This document shows, one piece after another, positions 1-9,549 of a stretch of 44,563 nt of DNA. This DNA is from an uncultured Bacteroides sp. (GTDB taxonomy: Bacteria > Bacteroidota > Bacteroidia > Bacteroidales > Bacteroidaceae), in NCBI GenBank assembly GCA_949289265.1, contig CASENE010000101.1, positions 1-44,563 on the forward strand. Reading direction: 5' to 3'. The notes below the pieces were generated by a model. The model did not search any database, was not told the DNA's origin, and saw nothing but the letters and a program-made list of their open reading frames with translations. Both the position numbers and the translations under genes were made by a program. Every line of letters begins with the position of its first letter. The first letter of the stretch is position 1.

Positions 1-44
1 AAGGCGGAGGAGGGAGGGGAGGCAATAAATATGCGCCCGGATAG

Positions 45-74
45 CTTGGCATTGGAAGAAAATACATATATTTG
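45..74 (+). promoter_or_regulatory. Bacteroidota-type promoter for the beta-barrel gene
   Basis: A perfect -7 element, TATATTTG (TAnnTTTG), lies at 67-74, with CTTG at 45-48 as a -33 candidate 18 bp upstream. Transcription would begin near 80, giving a leader of about 20 nt before the start codon at 101. The consensus is established for Bacteroides; its use here is inferred. Confidence 0.6.
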
Positions 75-100
75 TCCCGGAATATTAAAACAGACTGATT

Positions 101-658
101 ATGAAGAAGATTTTTAGCATTCTGGCGCTGACCGCGTGCTGCTTGTTCGCGGTTGCGCCGACGGCCCAGGCACAACTTATCAAGTGGGGTGTCAAGGGCG
201 GTGTGAACATGACCAAGATTGACTTTGACAATTACAAGGACAAGATGGCCGGTTTCTTTATCGGCCCGATGGCAGAGGTGACCATTCCCTTGCTGGGACT
301 GGGCGTGGACGCTTCGTTGCTTCTCTCGCAGAAGGGTGTGAAGGCCGACAGCGACGATACCAAGCAGATGGGCTTGGACATCCCGGTCAACCTGAAATAT
401 ACATTCGGCTTGGGCAGCGCATTGGGCATCTTTGTGGCTGCGGGCCCGGACTTCTACTTTGACTTTAAGGACAAGGGGAGGTACGAGCGTAAGAAGTCGC
501 AGGTGGGCATCAACGTAGGTGCCGGCGTGAAGCTGATACAGCATCTGCAAATCGGCGTGAACTATAACATCCCTGTCGGAGACCATTTCGAGTTTGCCGA
601 CTTGCGGGTGAAGGGTAAGGACAAAACCTGGCAGATATCGCTGGCTTATATGTTCTAA
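101..658 (+). CDS. Outer-membrane beta-barrel protein, PorT/OmpW-like small porin family
   Basis: A 185-residue secreted protein. Residues 1-24 form a signal peptide (charged MKK start, hydrophobic core, cleavage after AQA). The mature part is a run of short amphipathic strands with alternating hydrophobic residues and glycines (for example GVKGGVN and VGINVGAGVKL), and it ends in an aromatic residue (LAYMF), the usual C-terminal signature of outer-membrane barrels. Its length fits an eight-stranded barrel of the type annotated as outer membrane protein beta-barrel domain in Bacteroidota. Such proteins are often structural or of unknown cargo, so no substrate can be given. It is a single-gene unit with its own promoter, followed by a tandem repeat array. 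Confidence 0.8.
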   Translation: MKKIFSILALTACCLFAVAPTAQAQLIKWGVKGGVNMTKIDFDNYKDKMAGFFIGPMAEVTIPLLGLGVDASLLLSQKGVKADSDDTKQMGLDIPVNLKYTFGLGSALGIFVAAGPDFYFDFKDKGRYERKKSQVGINVGAGVKLIQHLQIGVNYNIPVGDHFEFADLRVKGKDKTWQISLAYMF

Positions 659-733
659 GCCGTTGTATTTCAAATGAATATTGCCGGTTGTAAATCGGCT
701 GTCAGCAGGCATTGAATCTTCTGCAAGCTGGGT

Positions 734-821
734 CTCTATTGTCAGCTTGCGGGGACTCTAACGCCAGCTTGCTGGGACTCTAATGCCAGCCGGCGGGAAT
801 TATAATGCCAGCCGGCGGGAG
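734..821 (+). repeat. Tandem 22-bp quasi-palindromic repeat, four units (array A)
   Basis: Four consecutive 22-bp units start at 734, 756, 778 and 800. Each has an AT-rich stretch (ctctaa or ttataa) and a GC-rich quasi-palindrome such as CCAGCTTGCTGG (5-bp arms, 2-nt centre) or CCAGCCGGCGGG. A diverged inverted partial copy (gcaagctg, 724-731) lies just before. The array occupies the 320-bp gap between the beta-barrel gene and priA. The rest of that gap (822-964) shows nothing I recognise. The array may help end transcription of the upstream gene or bind a protein; neither is shown by the sequence. Confidence 0.8.
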
Positions 822-964
822 ATATATCCCGGACAAATCCCCTTTCCGAGGGGGCGAAAATCGCAGAACGGATGTCGCAGGGCGTCACTACGGGTGGCAG
901 CCGCGCGGCGTCCGTTTTTCGTTTTTTTGTAGGCCGATTGTGCGGTAGTTTGCAGCGGGAGTTA

Positions 965-972
965 TAACTTTG
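965..972 (+). promoter_or_regulatory. -7 element of priA, only 6 bp before the start codon
   Basis: TAACTTTG at 965-972 matches TAnnTTTG exactly. I see no good -33 TTTG at the usual distance. Because transcription in Bacteroides normally begins about 7 nt after this element, the message would start at or beside the ATG at 979 and be leaderless. Confidence 0.5.
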
Positions 973-978
973 TGGCCC

Positions 979-3444
979 ATGGAGAAGTTTGTCGATGTCA
1001 TATTGCCGTTGCCGCTGGCTGCGTGCTTCACCTACGCCCTGCCCGCGTTGCTGGCCGACGGGGTGGAAGAGGGATGCCGGGTGGTCGTGCCCTTCGGGAG
1101 GAAGAAGTATTACACGGGGATTGTGCGTTGCGTGCATGCCCTGAAGCCTGCGGCCTACGAGGTGAAGGAAGTGCTCACCGTGCTCGACGCGCATCCCATC
1201 CTGTTGCCGTCGCAATTCAAGTTTTGGGAATGGCTGGCCGGGTATTATCTTTGCACGACGGGCGACGTGTACAAGGCGGCCTTGCCCTCGGGGCTGAAGC
1301 TGGAGAGCGAGACCGTGGTGGCGCTTAATCCCGACTACGAGGCCGAAGAGCGCCTGCCCGAGCGCGAGGCGAAGCTGCTGGACCTCTTGTCGGCCGAGAC
1401 GGAGCAGACGGTCACGCGGCTGGAGAAGGACAGCGGGCTGAAGAACGTGCTGCCCGTGGTCAATGCTCTGCTGGAGCGCGGCGCCATCTTTGTCAAGGAG
1501 GAGCTGAAGCGCGTCTACAAACCGAAGACGGAGACGAGGGTGCGGCTGACGCCCGACGCGCGCAACGAGCACCGCCTGCACATCTTTTTTGACGACCTGC
1601 AGCGGCGGGCGCCCAAGCAGCTGGACCTGCTGATGAAGTATCTGGAGCTGTCGGGATGCCTGGGCGGCGACGAACGTCCCGTGAGCAAGCGCGACCTGTT
1701 GCAACGCACGGGAGCTTCGGCCGCCGTGTTCAACGGCTTGGTGGAACGCGGCGTCTTCGAGGTCTACCGGGCGGAGGTGGGGCGTCTGGACGCCCGGCAA
1801 CCGGCTTCCGCCCTGGAACCGCCCCATCCGCTGTCCGTCCCCCAGCAGCGGGCGCACGACGAGATTGCGTCGGCCTTCCGCACGAAGAATGTCTGCCTGC
1901 TTTACGGCGTGACCTCGAGCGGCAAGACCGAAATCTATATCCATCTGATTCAGGAAGCCTTGGAGCAGGGACGCCAGGTGCTTTATCTGTTGCCCGAAAT
2001 CGCCCTGACCGCGCAAATCACCGAGCGCTTGCGGCGCGTCTTCGGCGACCGGCTGGGCGTCTATCATTCCAAGTTCCCCGACGCCGAGCGGGTGGAGATT
2101 TGGCAGAGGCAGTTGTCCGACCGGCCCTACGAGGTGATTCTGGGCGTGCGCTCGTCCGTCTTCCTGCCCTTCCGGCGGCTGGGGCTGGTGATTGTGGACG
2201 AGGAGCACGAGACCACCTACAAGCAGCAAGACCCCGCTCCCCGCTATCACGCCCGCAATGCCGCCATCGTGCTGGCCTCCATGCACGGGGCCAAGACCTT
2301 GCTGGGCACGGCCACGCCCAGTCTGGAGAGTTGGCACAACGCCGAGACGGGCAAGTATGCGCGCGTGGACCTGCAGGAGCGGCACCGGGCCGTCTGCCTG
2401 CCCGAAATCATTCCCGTCGACATCCGTGAACTGATACGCAAGAAGCGGATGAACGGCTCTTTTTCTCCCCTGCTGTTGCAGCATGTCCGCCAGGCGTTGG
2501 AGCGCAAGGAGCAGGTCATCCTTTTCCAGAACCGGCGCGGCTTTGCCCCGATGGTGGAGTGCCACACGTGCGGCTGGGTGCCCAAATGCAAGAACTGCGA
2601 CGTCAGCCTGACCTACCACAAGGGACTGGGGCTGCTGACCTGCCACTATTGCGGCTACACCGAACCCGTGCCCCGCCGTTGTCCCGCCTGCGAGGGCACC
2701 GACCTGAGGCCGCACGGCCTTGGCACCGAGAAGGTGGAGGACGAGGTGCGCACCCTCTTTCCCGAAGCCCGCGTGGCCCGCATGGATTTGGACACCACCC
2801 GCACGCGCGCGGCCTACGAACGCATCATAGACGACTTTCAGGAGGGACGTACCGACGTGCTCATCGGCACGCAGATGGTGTCCAAGGGGCTGGACTTCGA
2901 CCGGGTCAGCGTGGTGGGCATCCTGAATGCCGACACGCTGATGAACTATCCCGACTTCCGGGCCTATGAGCGCGCCTTCCAGTTGATGGCGCAGGTGGCC
3001 GGACGGGCGGGCAGGCGCGACACGCGCGGCCGCGTCATCCTGCAGACCAAGAGCATCGACCATCCCCTGGTGGCACAGGTCATGGCCAACGACTACGAAG
3101 GGATGGCCGCCGGACAGCTGGCCGAGCGGCAGGCGTTTCATTATCCGCCTTTCTACCGCCTGGTCTACGTATTCCTGAAGCATCGCCGCGAGGACGTGCT
3201 CGAGCAGATGGCGCAAGAGATGGCCGCCCGCCTGCGCGCCGTGTTCGCGCAGCGCGTGCTGGGGCCGGACAAGCCTCCGGTGGCCCGCATCCAGATGCTC
3301 TTCATCCGCAAAATCGTGCTGAAGGTGGAGACCCAGGCGCCGGTGGCCCGCGTGCGCAGCCTGCTGACCGATGTGCAGCGGGCCGTGCAAGAGGACACCC
3401 GATTCAAGGGCGGCATTGTCTACTATGACGTAGACCCGGTGTAG
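979..3444 (+). CDS. priA: Primosomal replication restart helicase PriA
   Basis: Superfamily 2 helicase (821 residues) that reloads the replisome at collapsed forks. The N-terminal DNA-binding domain has the typical opening (VDVILPLPL at residues 4-12). Walker A is GVTSSGKTE at 310-318 and Walker B/DEAH-like is DEEH at 407-410. The zinc-binding cysteines characteristic of PriA are present: C528, C531, C537, C540, C555, C558, C568 and C571. The helicase C-terminal domain contains the GRAGR motif. ATG 979 is chosen over the in-frame TTG at 970 because the family starts here and because the -7 element covers 970. It appears to be monocistronic: the next gene begins 171 nt later. Codon use is GC-rich like its neighbours. 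Confidence 0.97.
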   Translation: MEKFVDVILPLPLAACFTYALPALLADGVEEGCRVVVPFGRKKYYTGIVRCVHALKPAAYEVKEVLTVLDAHPILLPSQFKFWEWLAGYYLCTTGDVYKAALPSGLKLESETVVALNPDYEAEERLPEREAKLLDLLSAETEQTVTRLEKDSGLKNVLPVVNALLERGAIFVKEELKRVYKPKTETRVRLTPDARNEHRLHIFFDDLQRRAPKQLDLLMKYLELSGCLGGDERPVSKRDLLQRTGASAAVFNGLVERGVFEVYRAEVGRLDARQPASALEPPHPLSVPQQRAHDEIASAFRTKNVCLLYGVTSSGKTEIYIHLIQEALEQGRQVLYLLPEIALTAQITERLRRVFGDRLGVYHSKFPDAERVEIWQRQLSDRPYEVILGVRSSVFLPFRRLGLVIVDEEHETTYKQQDPAPRYHARNAAIVLASMHGAKTLLGTATPSLESWHNAETGKYARVDLQERHRAVCLPEIIPVDIRELIRKKRMNGSFSPLLLQHVRQALERKEQVILFQNRRGFAPMVECHTCGWVPKCKNCDVSLTYHKGLGLLTCHYCGYTEPVPRRCPACEGTDLRPHGLGTEKVEDEVRTLFPEARVARMDLDTTRTRAAYERIIDDFQEGRTDVLIGTQMVSKGLDFDRVSVVGILNADTLMNYPDFRAYERAFQLMAQVAGRAGRRDTRGRVILQTKSIDHPLVAQVMANDYEGMAAGQLAERQAFHYPPFYRLVYVFLKHRREDVLEQMAQEMAARLRAVFAQRVLGPDKPPVARIQMLFIRKIVLKVETQAPVARVRSLLTDVQRAVQEDTRFKGGIVYYDVDPV

Positions 3445-3615
3445 GAGGGACGAGGTGCCTTTTAGGCGTTGGAAGGAGTTGTAGGTAGTTGGAAGAAATT
3501 ACAGGCCAATACCCCAGGCGGATATTCACCCCGCCATTGTCCTTTAACTCCTTGAACGGGAGTGATGTCCCCTCTGACTCCCAATATCGTATAAATTAAG
3601 TGTGACAAATTGCTT

Positions 3616-4098
3616 ATGGAAAAGAAGAAAATCCTCTTTGTGTGCCTCGGGAATATCTGCCGTTCGTCGGCTGCCGAGGGAGTGATGCGCCAGTTGGTCG
3701 AAAAGGCCGGGCGGCAAGCTGAGTTCGAGATAGATTCGGCCGGCATCTTGTCTTATCACCGGGGCGAGTTGCCCGACGCGCGCATGCGTGCCCATGCCGT
3801 CCGGCGGGGGTACAACCTGACGCATCGTTCGCGTCCCGTGACGACGGACGATTTCTTTCACTTCGACCTCATCATCGGCATGGACGCCCGCAACATGGAC
3901 GACCTGCGCGAACGCGCTCCTTCGCCAGTGGAGTGGGCCAAGCTGAGGCGCATGACGGACTTCTGTACCCGCCATCCTTATGCCGACCATGTGCCCGACC
4001 CCTATTATGGAGGGGCAGAAGGTTTTGAGTATGTGCTCGACTTGCTGGAGGATGCCTGTGACGGATTGTTGCAGCATTGCACAGCCCGCCCGGACTGA
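3616..4098 (+). CDS. Low-molecular-weight protein tyrosine phosphatase
   Basis: Cytoplasmic phosphatase of 160 residues. The P-loop CLGNICRS sits at residues 10-17 (nucleophile C10, R16 in the C-x5-R signature), and the general-acid aspartate is D128 in the motif DPYYGG. Length is normal for the family. In Bacteroidota, as elsewhere, such enzymes often act on BY-kinases and sugar-nucleotide enzymes of exopolysaccharide synthesis, but no kinase gene is adjacent, so the substrate is unknown. ATG 3616 is preferred to a TTG at 3610 because the family's N-terminal strand starts here. The gene converges with the next one, leaving 23 nt between stop codons. No clear promoter is seen in the 171-nt gap upstream. 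Confidence 0.9.
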   Translation: MEKKKILFVCLGNICRSSAAEGVMRQLVEKAGRQAEFEIDSAGILSYHRGELPDARMRAHAVRRGYNLTHRSRPVTTDDFFHFDLIIGMDARNMDDLRERAPSPVEWAKLRRMTDFCTRHPYADHVPDPYYGGAEGFEYVLDLLEDACDGLLQHCTARPD

Positions 4099-4121
4099 CG
4101 GACGGCGCGGAGCGAGGGAAC

Positions 4122-4886
4122 TTACTGCACGTGGTAGACATCGTCGTAATGCCGCTTCTCGGTGTTCAGGCTGCAGGTAGCGTCGATGCCGGCCCGCATC
4201 AGCCGCTGGCTGATTTCGCGCAGGTGTGTGCGCGGCACCCGGCCGATGTAGAACAAGCGGTAGCGGTAGTCGCGCCCCAGCACCTCCATCACGTGGGTGA
4301 ACTGCTGCTCGCGTGCGAAATCGAAGTTCACCTTCAGCAGGTCGGCATAGGGCAAGGTGACAGTGCGGCCCATGCTGTGCACGTGCATGGCGTCGGCATC
4401 CAGGGTCAGGTAGCAGAAGCGGGTCAGCAGGATGTACATCCAGTAGACAGCCAGCGCGAAGAGAGGCAGCGAGCCGATGAGGCCTCCCGTGTCGCCCCGT
4501 ATGCCGGCTTGGTAGAAACCCAGGCAGAAGGCCAGCAGGCAAAGCACGGTGTGCCAGAACAGGTAGAGCGACGGCCGCCGGTAGGTGACCGGCTCTTCCG
4601 CCTTGCCCGTAGCAGGCGGCAGGTGCAGATTGTCCATCTGCAGGCCTTGTTCCCTCAGGTAGCGGACCACGGCGCTGGGGTGGTGGCGTGCGTGCAGCGT
4701 CAGTATGCGGTCTGAGCCGTCTTTCAGGTGCAGTGTCAGCAGTCCCGGGCCGAACTTGTTGAGGGCGCTGTGGCAGTCCGGCCTGGGGGTATAACGTTTC
4801 ATGAAGCTGAAGCTGCTGATGTCTGTCACTGCGATGCCTTGCCGGTTCAGCAGGCGGACGGCTTGTTGTATGTGTCTTTTTTCCAT
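4122..4886 (-). CDS. Hypothetical membrane protein with two central membrane segments
   Basis: Protein of 254 residues that I do not recognise. Residues 1-100 are soluble. Two hydrophobic segments lie at about 107-125 and 135-155 (LFWHTVLCLLAFCLGFY and LPLFALAVYWMYILL). The C-terminal hundred residues look soluble and beta-rich (YLTLDADAMHVHSMGRTVTL), resembling the membrane-anchored PH-like proteins common in bacteria, though this is only an impression. It lies 59 nt downstream of the HD phosphodiesterase gene on the same strand, so the two may be co-transcribed. A near-consensus -7 (TATCTTTA on the - strand) in the gap could give it its own promoter. Confidence 0.6.
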   Translation of the reverse strand: MEKRHIQQAVRLLNRQGIAVTDISSFSFMKRYTPRPDCHSALNKFGPGLLTLHLKDGSDRILTLHARHHPSAVVRYLREQGLQMDNLHLPPATGKAEEPVTYRRPSLYLFWHTVLCLLAFCLGFYQAGIRGDTGGLIGSLPLFALAVYWMYILLTRFCYLTLDADAMHVHSMGRTVTLPYADLLKVNFDFAREQQFTHVMEVLGRDYRYRLFYIGRVPRTHLREISQRLMRAGIDATCSLNTEKRHYDDVYHVQ

Positions 4887-4945
4887 GGCGTGTATAGGTT
4901 TTAAAGATAGTACCGATTAATTTTGCACATCTGCTTATCGAGGGG

Positions 4946-7006
4946 TTATTGTTTCTTCAGTTCCGGGTAGCTGATGCGCGTGTGGTACATGGTTTTCAGC
5001 TTCTCCTTGAACACGCTTTTCACCACGGCAATGTCCTTGAAGGTGATGGGGCATTCCTTGAAGAAGCCGTCGGCCAGTTGACTGTCGATGATTTTCTCCA
5101 CCAGTTGCCCGATGCTCTCTTCGGTGTATTGGGGCAGGCTGCGCGAGGCTGCCTCCACCGAGTCGGCCATCATCAGGATGGCCTGTTCCTTGGTGAACGG
5201 GTTGGGTCCCGGATAGGTAAAGATGCTCGGGTCTGTCTCTTCGCCGGGGTGGGCGTTTTTCCACGAGATGTAGAAATATTTGGTCACACCCTTGCCGTGG
5301 TGGGTGAGGATGAAGTCTTTGATGACCTTGGGCAGGTTGTTCTTGTCGGCCAGTTTGATGCCGTCCGTCACGTGACTGATGATGACCTGGGCACTTTGCT
5401 CGAAAGTCAGGTTCTTGTGCGGATTGACTCCCCCCGATTGGTTTTCGGTGAAGAACACCGGGTGTTCCATCTTTCCGATGTCGTGATACAGCGCGCCGGT
5501 ACGTACCAGTTGGGCGTTGCCTCCTATCGCATTGGCTGCCGCTGCTGCCAGGTTGGCCACCTGCATGGAATGCTGGAAAGTGCCCGGCACCGTTTCGGAC
5601 ATCCGGCGCAGCAGGGGAGTGTTGATGTTGGACAGTTCCACCAGCGTTACGTTGGAAGTGAAGCCGAACGTTTTTTCCACCAGGAAGAGCAGCGGATAGG
5701 TAAACAGGAGCAAGATGCCGTTGATGATGAAATAGATGTACATGGTGCCGTTCATCTTTGAGAGGTCGTTTTCCGTAATCAGCTCGAAGGCGAAGAAGGT
5801 GGCGGCATACGTCGCCGTTACCACAGCGGCGGTCTGGAACAGCTGTGAGCGTTGCGACAGTTCCCTCAGGCTGAAGATGGCGGTCAGGCCGGCGGCACAT
5901 TGCAGCAGGATGAACTCGTGCGGGTAGCGCAGGCACACCGAGCAGATGAGCACCGTGATGACCAGGGTAAGGAAGGCCGTGCGCGAATCCAGGAATACCC
6001 GGATGATAATGGGCAGCATGGCGTAGGGCAGCATGTATACGTTCAGGAAGTTCTGCGACATCATCAGTCCGGTCACCGCACAGTAGAGGGTGATGCCGGC
6101 AAACAGCAGCGACATGCCGCCCTTGTGCTCGTAGTATTCCTTGCGGAACAAGTCCAGATAGAGCATGAAGCAGAGCATGAAGATGCACACATAGAGGATT
6201 TGTCCTGTCAGTATCAGCCGCTTTTGCCCGGTCGATTCGTTTCGTTTGATGGATTCCTTGCGCAAGCTTTCCAGAATATTGTAAGTCTTTTGGCTGACAA
6301 TCTCTCCGCGGTCTATGATTTTCTGCCCGGCCAACACGATGCCGCTGGCCCAGGAATAGTTGTCCAGCATTTCCTGCCGGGAAGCCTCGCTGCGTTGTTG
6401 GTCATATTCCAGGTTGGGCGTCAGGTAGTCGTTCAGCGAACCGGCTTGCAAGATGTCCGGGCGATAATGCAGGGTGTCGGCAGTCAGGATGTGCCGGTAG
6501 GCTGTTTTGACGGAATACAAGGCGTTTGTCTTCTGCTGGCTGGCCAACTTGTGGTCTACCACCATGATGCTGGCTATGCTGTCATGTTGCAGGGTGTCCA
6601 AGGCTTCCGTGGGCAAGATGCCGATGGCATAGATTTTTTCCAGTTCCTTCTGTACGTAGTGAAAATAGCGGGGAGGCAACGCTGGGAGCAAACGCTTCTG
6701 ATAGTCGGCCTGAAAGCGTCCCAGCGCATTGGCACCGGCCTTGCGGTCTATGTTGAAGAACGGCTGGAAATGGCGCAGCATGCTGTCTTGCTCGTGTTTG
6801 ACCACCGCGGCGTCTTTGTAGATGGGAAAGTCGAAGGTGGCGATGAGTTGTCCGTACTTCCAGGGCTTGCCTATGTCAAACTGATAGTTAAACTTACCGT
6901 CGCGCGGCATGAAGTACACGATAACGGCTACCGTAGCTATGAAAATGAGAATTTTGTATAACAAATTTCTCGACAACAGGCTTCCTTTCGTTTTGAACTG
7001 GGTCAT
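4946..7006 (-). CDS. 7TM-HD family cyclic dinucleotide phosphodiesterase, PgpH-like
   Basis: Integral membrane protein of 686 residues with the PgpH/YqfF layout: an N-terminal membrane segment (about 20-35), a large extracytoplasmic 7TMR-HDED domain (about 40-270), seven membrane segments (about 275-455), then a cytoplasmic HD domain. The HD motif is H508-D509 in YHDIGK, with a preceding metal ligand in the FQHS motif and a following HHG motif. Characterised homologues hydrolyse c-di-AMP to pApA, so turnover of c-di-AMP at the inner membrane is the likely role. ATG 7006 is chosen instead of an upstream in-frame ATG at 7045 because a -7-like element lies between them and the hydrophobic N-terminus follows 7006. 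It is divergent from gltX. Confidence 0.88.
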   Translation of the reverse strand: MTQFKTKGSLLSRNLLYKILIFIATVAVIVYFMPRDGKFNYQFDIGKPWKYGQLIATFDFPIYKDAAVVKHEQDSMLRHFQPFFNIDRKAGANALGRFQADYQKRLLPALPPRYFHYVQKELEKIYAIGILPTEALDTLQHDSIASIMVVDHKLASQQKTNALYSVKTAYRHILTADTLHYRPDILQAGSLNDYLTPNLEYDQQRSEASRQEMLDNYSWASGIVLAGQKIIDRGEIVSQKTYNILESLRKESIKRNESTGQKRLILTGQILYVCIFMLCFMLYLDLFRKEYYEHKGGMSLLFAGITLYCAVTGLMMSQNFLNVYMLPYAMLPIIIRVFLDSRTAFLTLVITVLICSVCLRYPHEFILLQCAAGLTAIFSLRELSQRSQLFQTAAVVTATYAATFFAFELITENDLSKMNGTMYIYFIINGILLLFTYPLLFLVEKTFGFTSNVTLVELSNINTPLLRRMSETVPGTFQHSMQVANLAAAAANAIGGNAQLVRTGALYHDIGKMEHPVFFTENQSGGVNPHKNLTFEQSAQVIISHVTDGIKLADKNNLPKVIKDFILTHHGKGVTKYFYISWKNAHPGEETDPSIFTYPGPNPFTKEQAILMMADSVEAASRSLPQYTEESIGQLVEKIIDSQLADGFFKECPITFKDIAVVKSVFKEKLKTMYHTRISYPELKKQ

Positions 7007-7024
7007 ATCCGTCGAATTTTTGCC

Positions 7025-7032
7025 GAAAAGTA
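7025..7032 (-). promoter_or_regulatory. Possible -7 element of the PgpH-like gene
   Basis: On the - strand this reads TACTTTTC, one base off TAnnTTTG, 18 nt before the chosen start. No good -33 element is visible. If real, it rules out the longer start at 7045. Confidence 0.35.
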
Positions 7033-7064
7033 CGAAAAAAATCATTAGTGTGAAAAAAAAGGCT

Positions 7065-7072
7065 TACTTTTG
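7065..7072 (+). promoter_or_regulatory. -7 element of the gltX promoter
   Basis: TACTTTTG at 7065-7072 matches TAnnTTTG exactly, about 41 nt before the gltX start. The AT-rich stretch upstream has no clear TTTG -33. The divergent PgpH-like gene would share this 107-bp region. Confidence 0.55.
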
Positions 7073-7113
7073 CGAAATAAAAAGTATCAAGTTAGAAATA
7101 AACACAGGTAACT

Positions 7114-8637
7114 ATGGCTGAAAGAAGAGTCCGGGTACGCTTTGCGCCCAGTCCCACGGGTGCCCTCCACATCGGCGGGGTGCGTACCGCTTTGTATAAT
7201 TATCTTTTTGCGCGTCAGCACGGCGGCGATTTGGTTTTCCGTATCGAGGACACGGACAGCAATCGTTTTGTGCCGGGTGCCGAAGAATATATTCTCGAGT
7301 CGTTCAAGTGGTTGGGCATTCAGTTTGACGAAGGCGTCAGCTTCGGTGGCAATCATGGCCCTTATCGTCAGTCTGAACGTCGTGATATCTATAAGAAATA
7401 TGTAAAGCAGTTGCTCGATGCCGATAAGGCTTACATCGCTTTCGATACCCCTCAGGAGTTGGAGGCCAAGCGCAAGGAAATTCCCAATTTCCAGTATGAC
7501 GCTTCCACGCGTCTGCAAATGCGCAATTCGCTTACCCTGTCCAAGGAAGAGGTTGATGCGCTGATTGCTGCCGGCACGCAATATGTGGTACGTTTCAAGA
7601 TCGAGCCCAATGAGGACGTCCATGTGAACGACCTTATTCGGGGAGATGTGGTCATCAATTCTTCGATATTGGATGACAAGGTTCTCTACAAATCGGCCGA
7701 CGAATTGCCCACCTATCACTTGGCTAACATCGTGGACGACCACCTGATGGAAATCTCCCACGTCATCCGTGGCGAAGAATGGCTGCCCTCCGCCCCCCTG
7801 CATGTGCTGCTCTATCGCGCCTTTGGTTGGGAAGACTCTATGCCGGCGTTTGCCCATCTGCCTCTGCTGCTGAAGCCCGAGGGCAACGGTAAGTTGAGCA
7901 AGCGCGACGGCGACCGTCTGGGATTCCCGGTTTTCCCTCTGGAATGGCACGACCCCAAGACTGGCGAAGTGTCTTCCGGGTATCGCGAAGCCGGCTACCT
8001 GCCCGAGGCAGTCATCAATTTCCTGGCCCTGTTGGGATGGAATCCGGGCAACGACCAGGAGATTATGTCGATGGATGAACTGGTGAAGCTCTTCAATCTG
8101 GGCCATTGTAGCAAGGCAGGAGCCAAGTTCGACTACAAGAAGGGCATCTGGTTCAACCACGAATACATCTTGCGCAAGCCCGATGCCGAAGTGGCCGAAT
8201 TGTTCAAACCGGTGTTGGAAGAACACGGTATAAAAGTGGCCGACTATACCGACGGCTATCTGACCCGTGTCGTTTCGCTGGTGAAGGGGCGTGTCAACTT
8301 TGTGAAGGAAATTTGGGATCAGGCCCGTTTTTTCTTCATCGCTCCGGACACCTATGCGGAGAAAGACGTGAAGAAACGTTGGAGTGCCGACACGCCCCGC
8401 ATCATGGGCGAGCTGATGGAGGTGCTTCGCGGCATCAGCGATTTTTCATCCAAACCTTCCGAAGACATTGTTATCGGCTGGATTACGGAGAAGGGATACC
8501 ACATGGGCAATGTGATGAACGCCTTCCGTCTGGCTGTGGTGGGCGAGTGCAAAGGCCCTCACATGTTTGATATCACGGAACTGCTGGGTAAGGAAGAAAC
8601 GCTGAAGCGAATCGAAAAAGCCATTCAGACCTTATGA
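7114..8637 (+). CDS. gltX: Glutamyl-tRNA synthetase
   Basis: Class I aminoacyl-tRNA synthetase charging tRNA-Glu (507 residues). The HIGH-type signature is HIGG at residues 19-22 within [13 protein letters not shown], and KLSKR at 260-264 is the KMSKS-type loop. The anticodon-binding C-terminal domain is present and the length is normal. The stop codon (8635-8637) overlaps the next start (8634) in an ATGA arrangement, so the acyltransferase downstream is probably translationally coupled. This links a housekeeping gene to a surface-glycan gene run. Confidence 0.97.
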   Translation: MAERRVRVRFAPSPTGALHIGGVRTALYNYLFARQHGGDLVFRIEDTDSNRFVPGAEEYILESFKWLGIQFDEGVSFGGNHGPYRQSERRDIYKKYVKQLLDADKAYIAFDTPQELEAKRKEIPNFQYDASTRLQMRNSLTLSKEEVDALIAAGTQYVVRFKIEPNEDVHVNDLIRGDVVINSSILDDKVLYKSADELPTYHLANIVDDHLMEISHVIRGEEWLPSAPLHVLLYRAFGWEDSMPAFAHLPLLLKPEGNGKLSKRDGDRLGFPVFPLEWHDPKTGEVSSGYREAGYLPEAVINFLALLGWNPGNDQEIMSMDELVKLFNLGHCSKAGAKFDYKKGIWFNHEYILRKPDAEVAELFKPVLEEHGIKVADYTDGYLTRVVSLVKGRVNFVKEIWDQARFFFIAPDTYAEKDVKKRWSADTPRIMGELMEVLRGISDFSSKPSEDIVIGWITEKGYHMGNVMNAFRLAVVGECKGPHMFDITELLGKEETLKRIEKAIQTL

Positions 8638-9512
8638 TGTATCATCTGCTTCGTATATTCTTAAAGTTGTGGTCATACGTCCCTTTCCGTCTGCTCTATG
8701 TCCTGTCCGATTGTCTGTTCTATCCTTTCTATTATATCGTTGGGTATCGTCGGAAGGTAGTGCGGAAAAACCTGGTGGAATCTTTCCCTGAGAAAGACTT
8801 GCAGGACATAAAGAGGATAGAAAAGAAATTCTATCATTTCTTTCTGGATATGATTCTGGAAAGCTGTAAGTTGGCCACCATTTCGCCGGAAAAGATACGC
8901 CGACGGATGAAGTTTAAGAATGCCGAGGGGATTAATGAGATGATTGGGCAGGGGAAGTCTTGTGCAATCTATCTGGGGCATTATGGCAATTGGGAATGGA
9001 TTTCCTCCATGCCCTTGTGGTTGGACAAACGCATGAGCGGTGCCCAAATCTATCGCCAGTTGAGCAATAAGAATATAGACCGGCTGATGCTGCATATCCG
9101 CGAACGTATGGGTTCTGCCTGCGTGGAGATGCGGCATACTGCGCGCTATATCACTCATAGAATGGCAGAGCACAAAGTGTGTGTCATTGGATTTATTGCA
9201 GATCAGTCGCCCCGGAAAAGAGACGTCCGTCATTTCTTGCATTTTCTGCATCACGATGTCCCAGTACAGACTGGTACGGAGAAGGTAGTAAAGCATTATG
9301 GGTTCACGGCTTGGTATCTGGACGTGAAAAAAGTCAGGCGAGGATATTATGAAGCCGAGTTTATTCCGCTGCACGAAGACCCGGCTGCACTGCCCGATTT
9401 TGAGTTGACGGCCCTTTATTTCGAGAGGCTGGAGCAAACCATTCTTCGGCAACCGGAATTGTATCTATGGACGCACAAGCGTTTCAAGCATGCGGAACGG
9501 ATGGATGCCTGA
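8634..9512 (+). CDS. Lysophospholipid/lipid A acyltransferase, LpxL/HtrB family
   Basis: Inner-membrane-associated acyltransferase (292 residues) that adds a secondary acyl chain to a lipid A precursor. The N-terminus is hydrophobic (about residues 5-37), and the catalytic HX4E motif is H116-E121 in GHYGNWEW. A second conserved block (FIADQSP) follows, and the length is normal. It overlaps gltX by 4 nt and precedes the Stealth gene by 37 nt. With the glycosyltransferases that follow, it points to lipopolysaccharide or lipooligosaccharide assembly. Which chain it transfers cannot be read from the sequence. Confidence 0.9.
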   Translation: MMYHLLRIFLKLWSYVPFRLLYVLSDCLFYPFYYIVGYRRKVVRKNLVESFPEKDLQDIKRIEKKFYHFFLDMILESCKLATISPEKIRRRMKFKNAEGINEMIGQGKSCAIYLGHYGNWEWISSMPLWLDKRMSGAQIYRQLSNKNIDRLMLHIRERMGSACVEMRHTARYITHRMAEHKVCVIGFIADQSPRKRDVRHFLHFLHHDVPVQTGTEKVVKHYGFTAWYLDVKKVRRGYYEAEFIPLHEDPAALPDFELTALYFERLEQTILRQPELYLWTHKRFKHAERMDA

Positions 9513-9549
9513 AGATTAAAGTCAAAACGATAGATAAAGAAGAGCTTGC

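Noticed and set aside
742-3390. A long open frame on the - strand opposite priA
   Set aside because: It is the antisense shadow of a GC-rich gene; PriA on the + strand has every expected motif, and the - strand product is low-complexity in H, Q, G and R.
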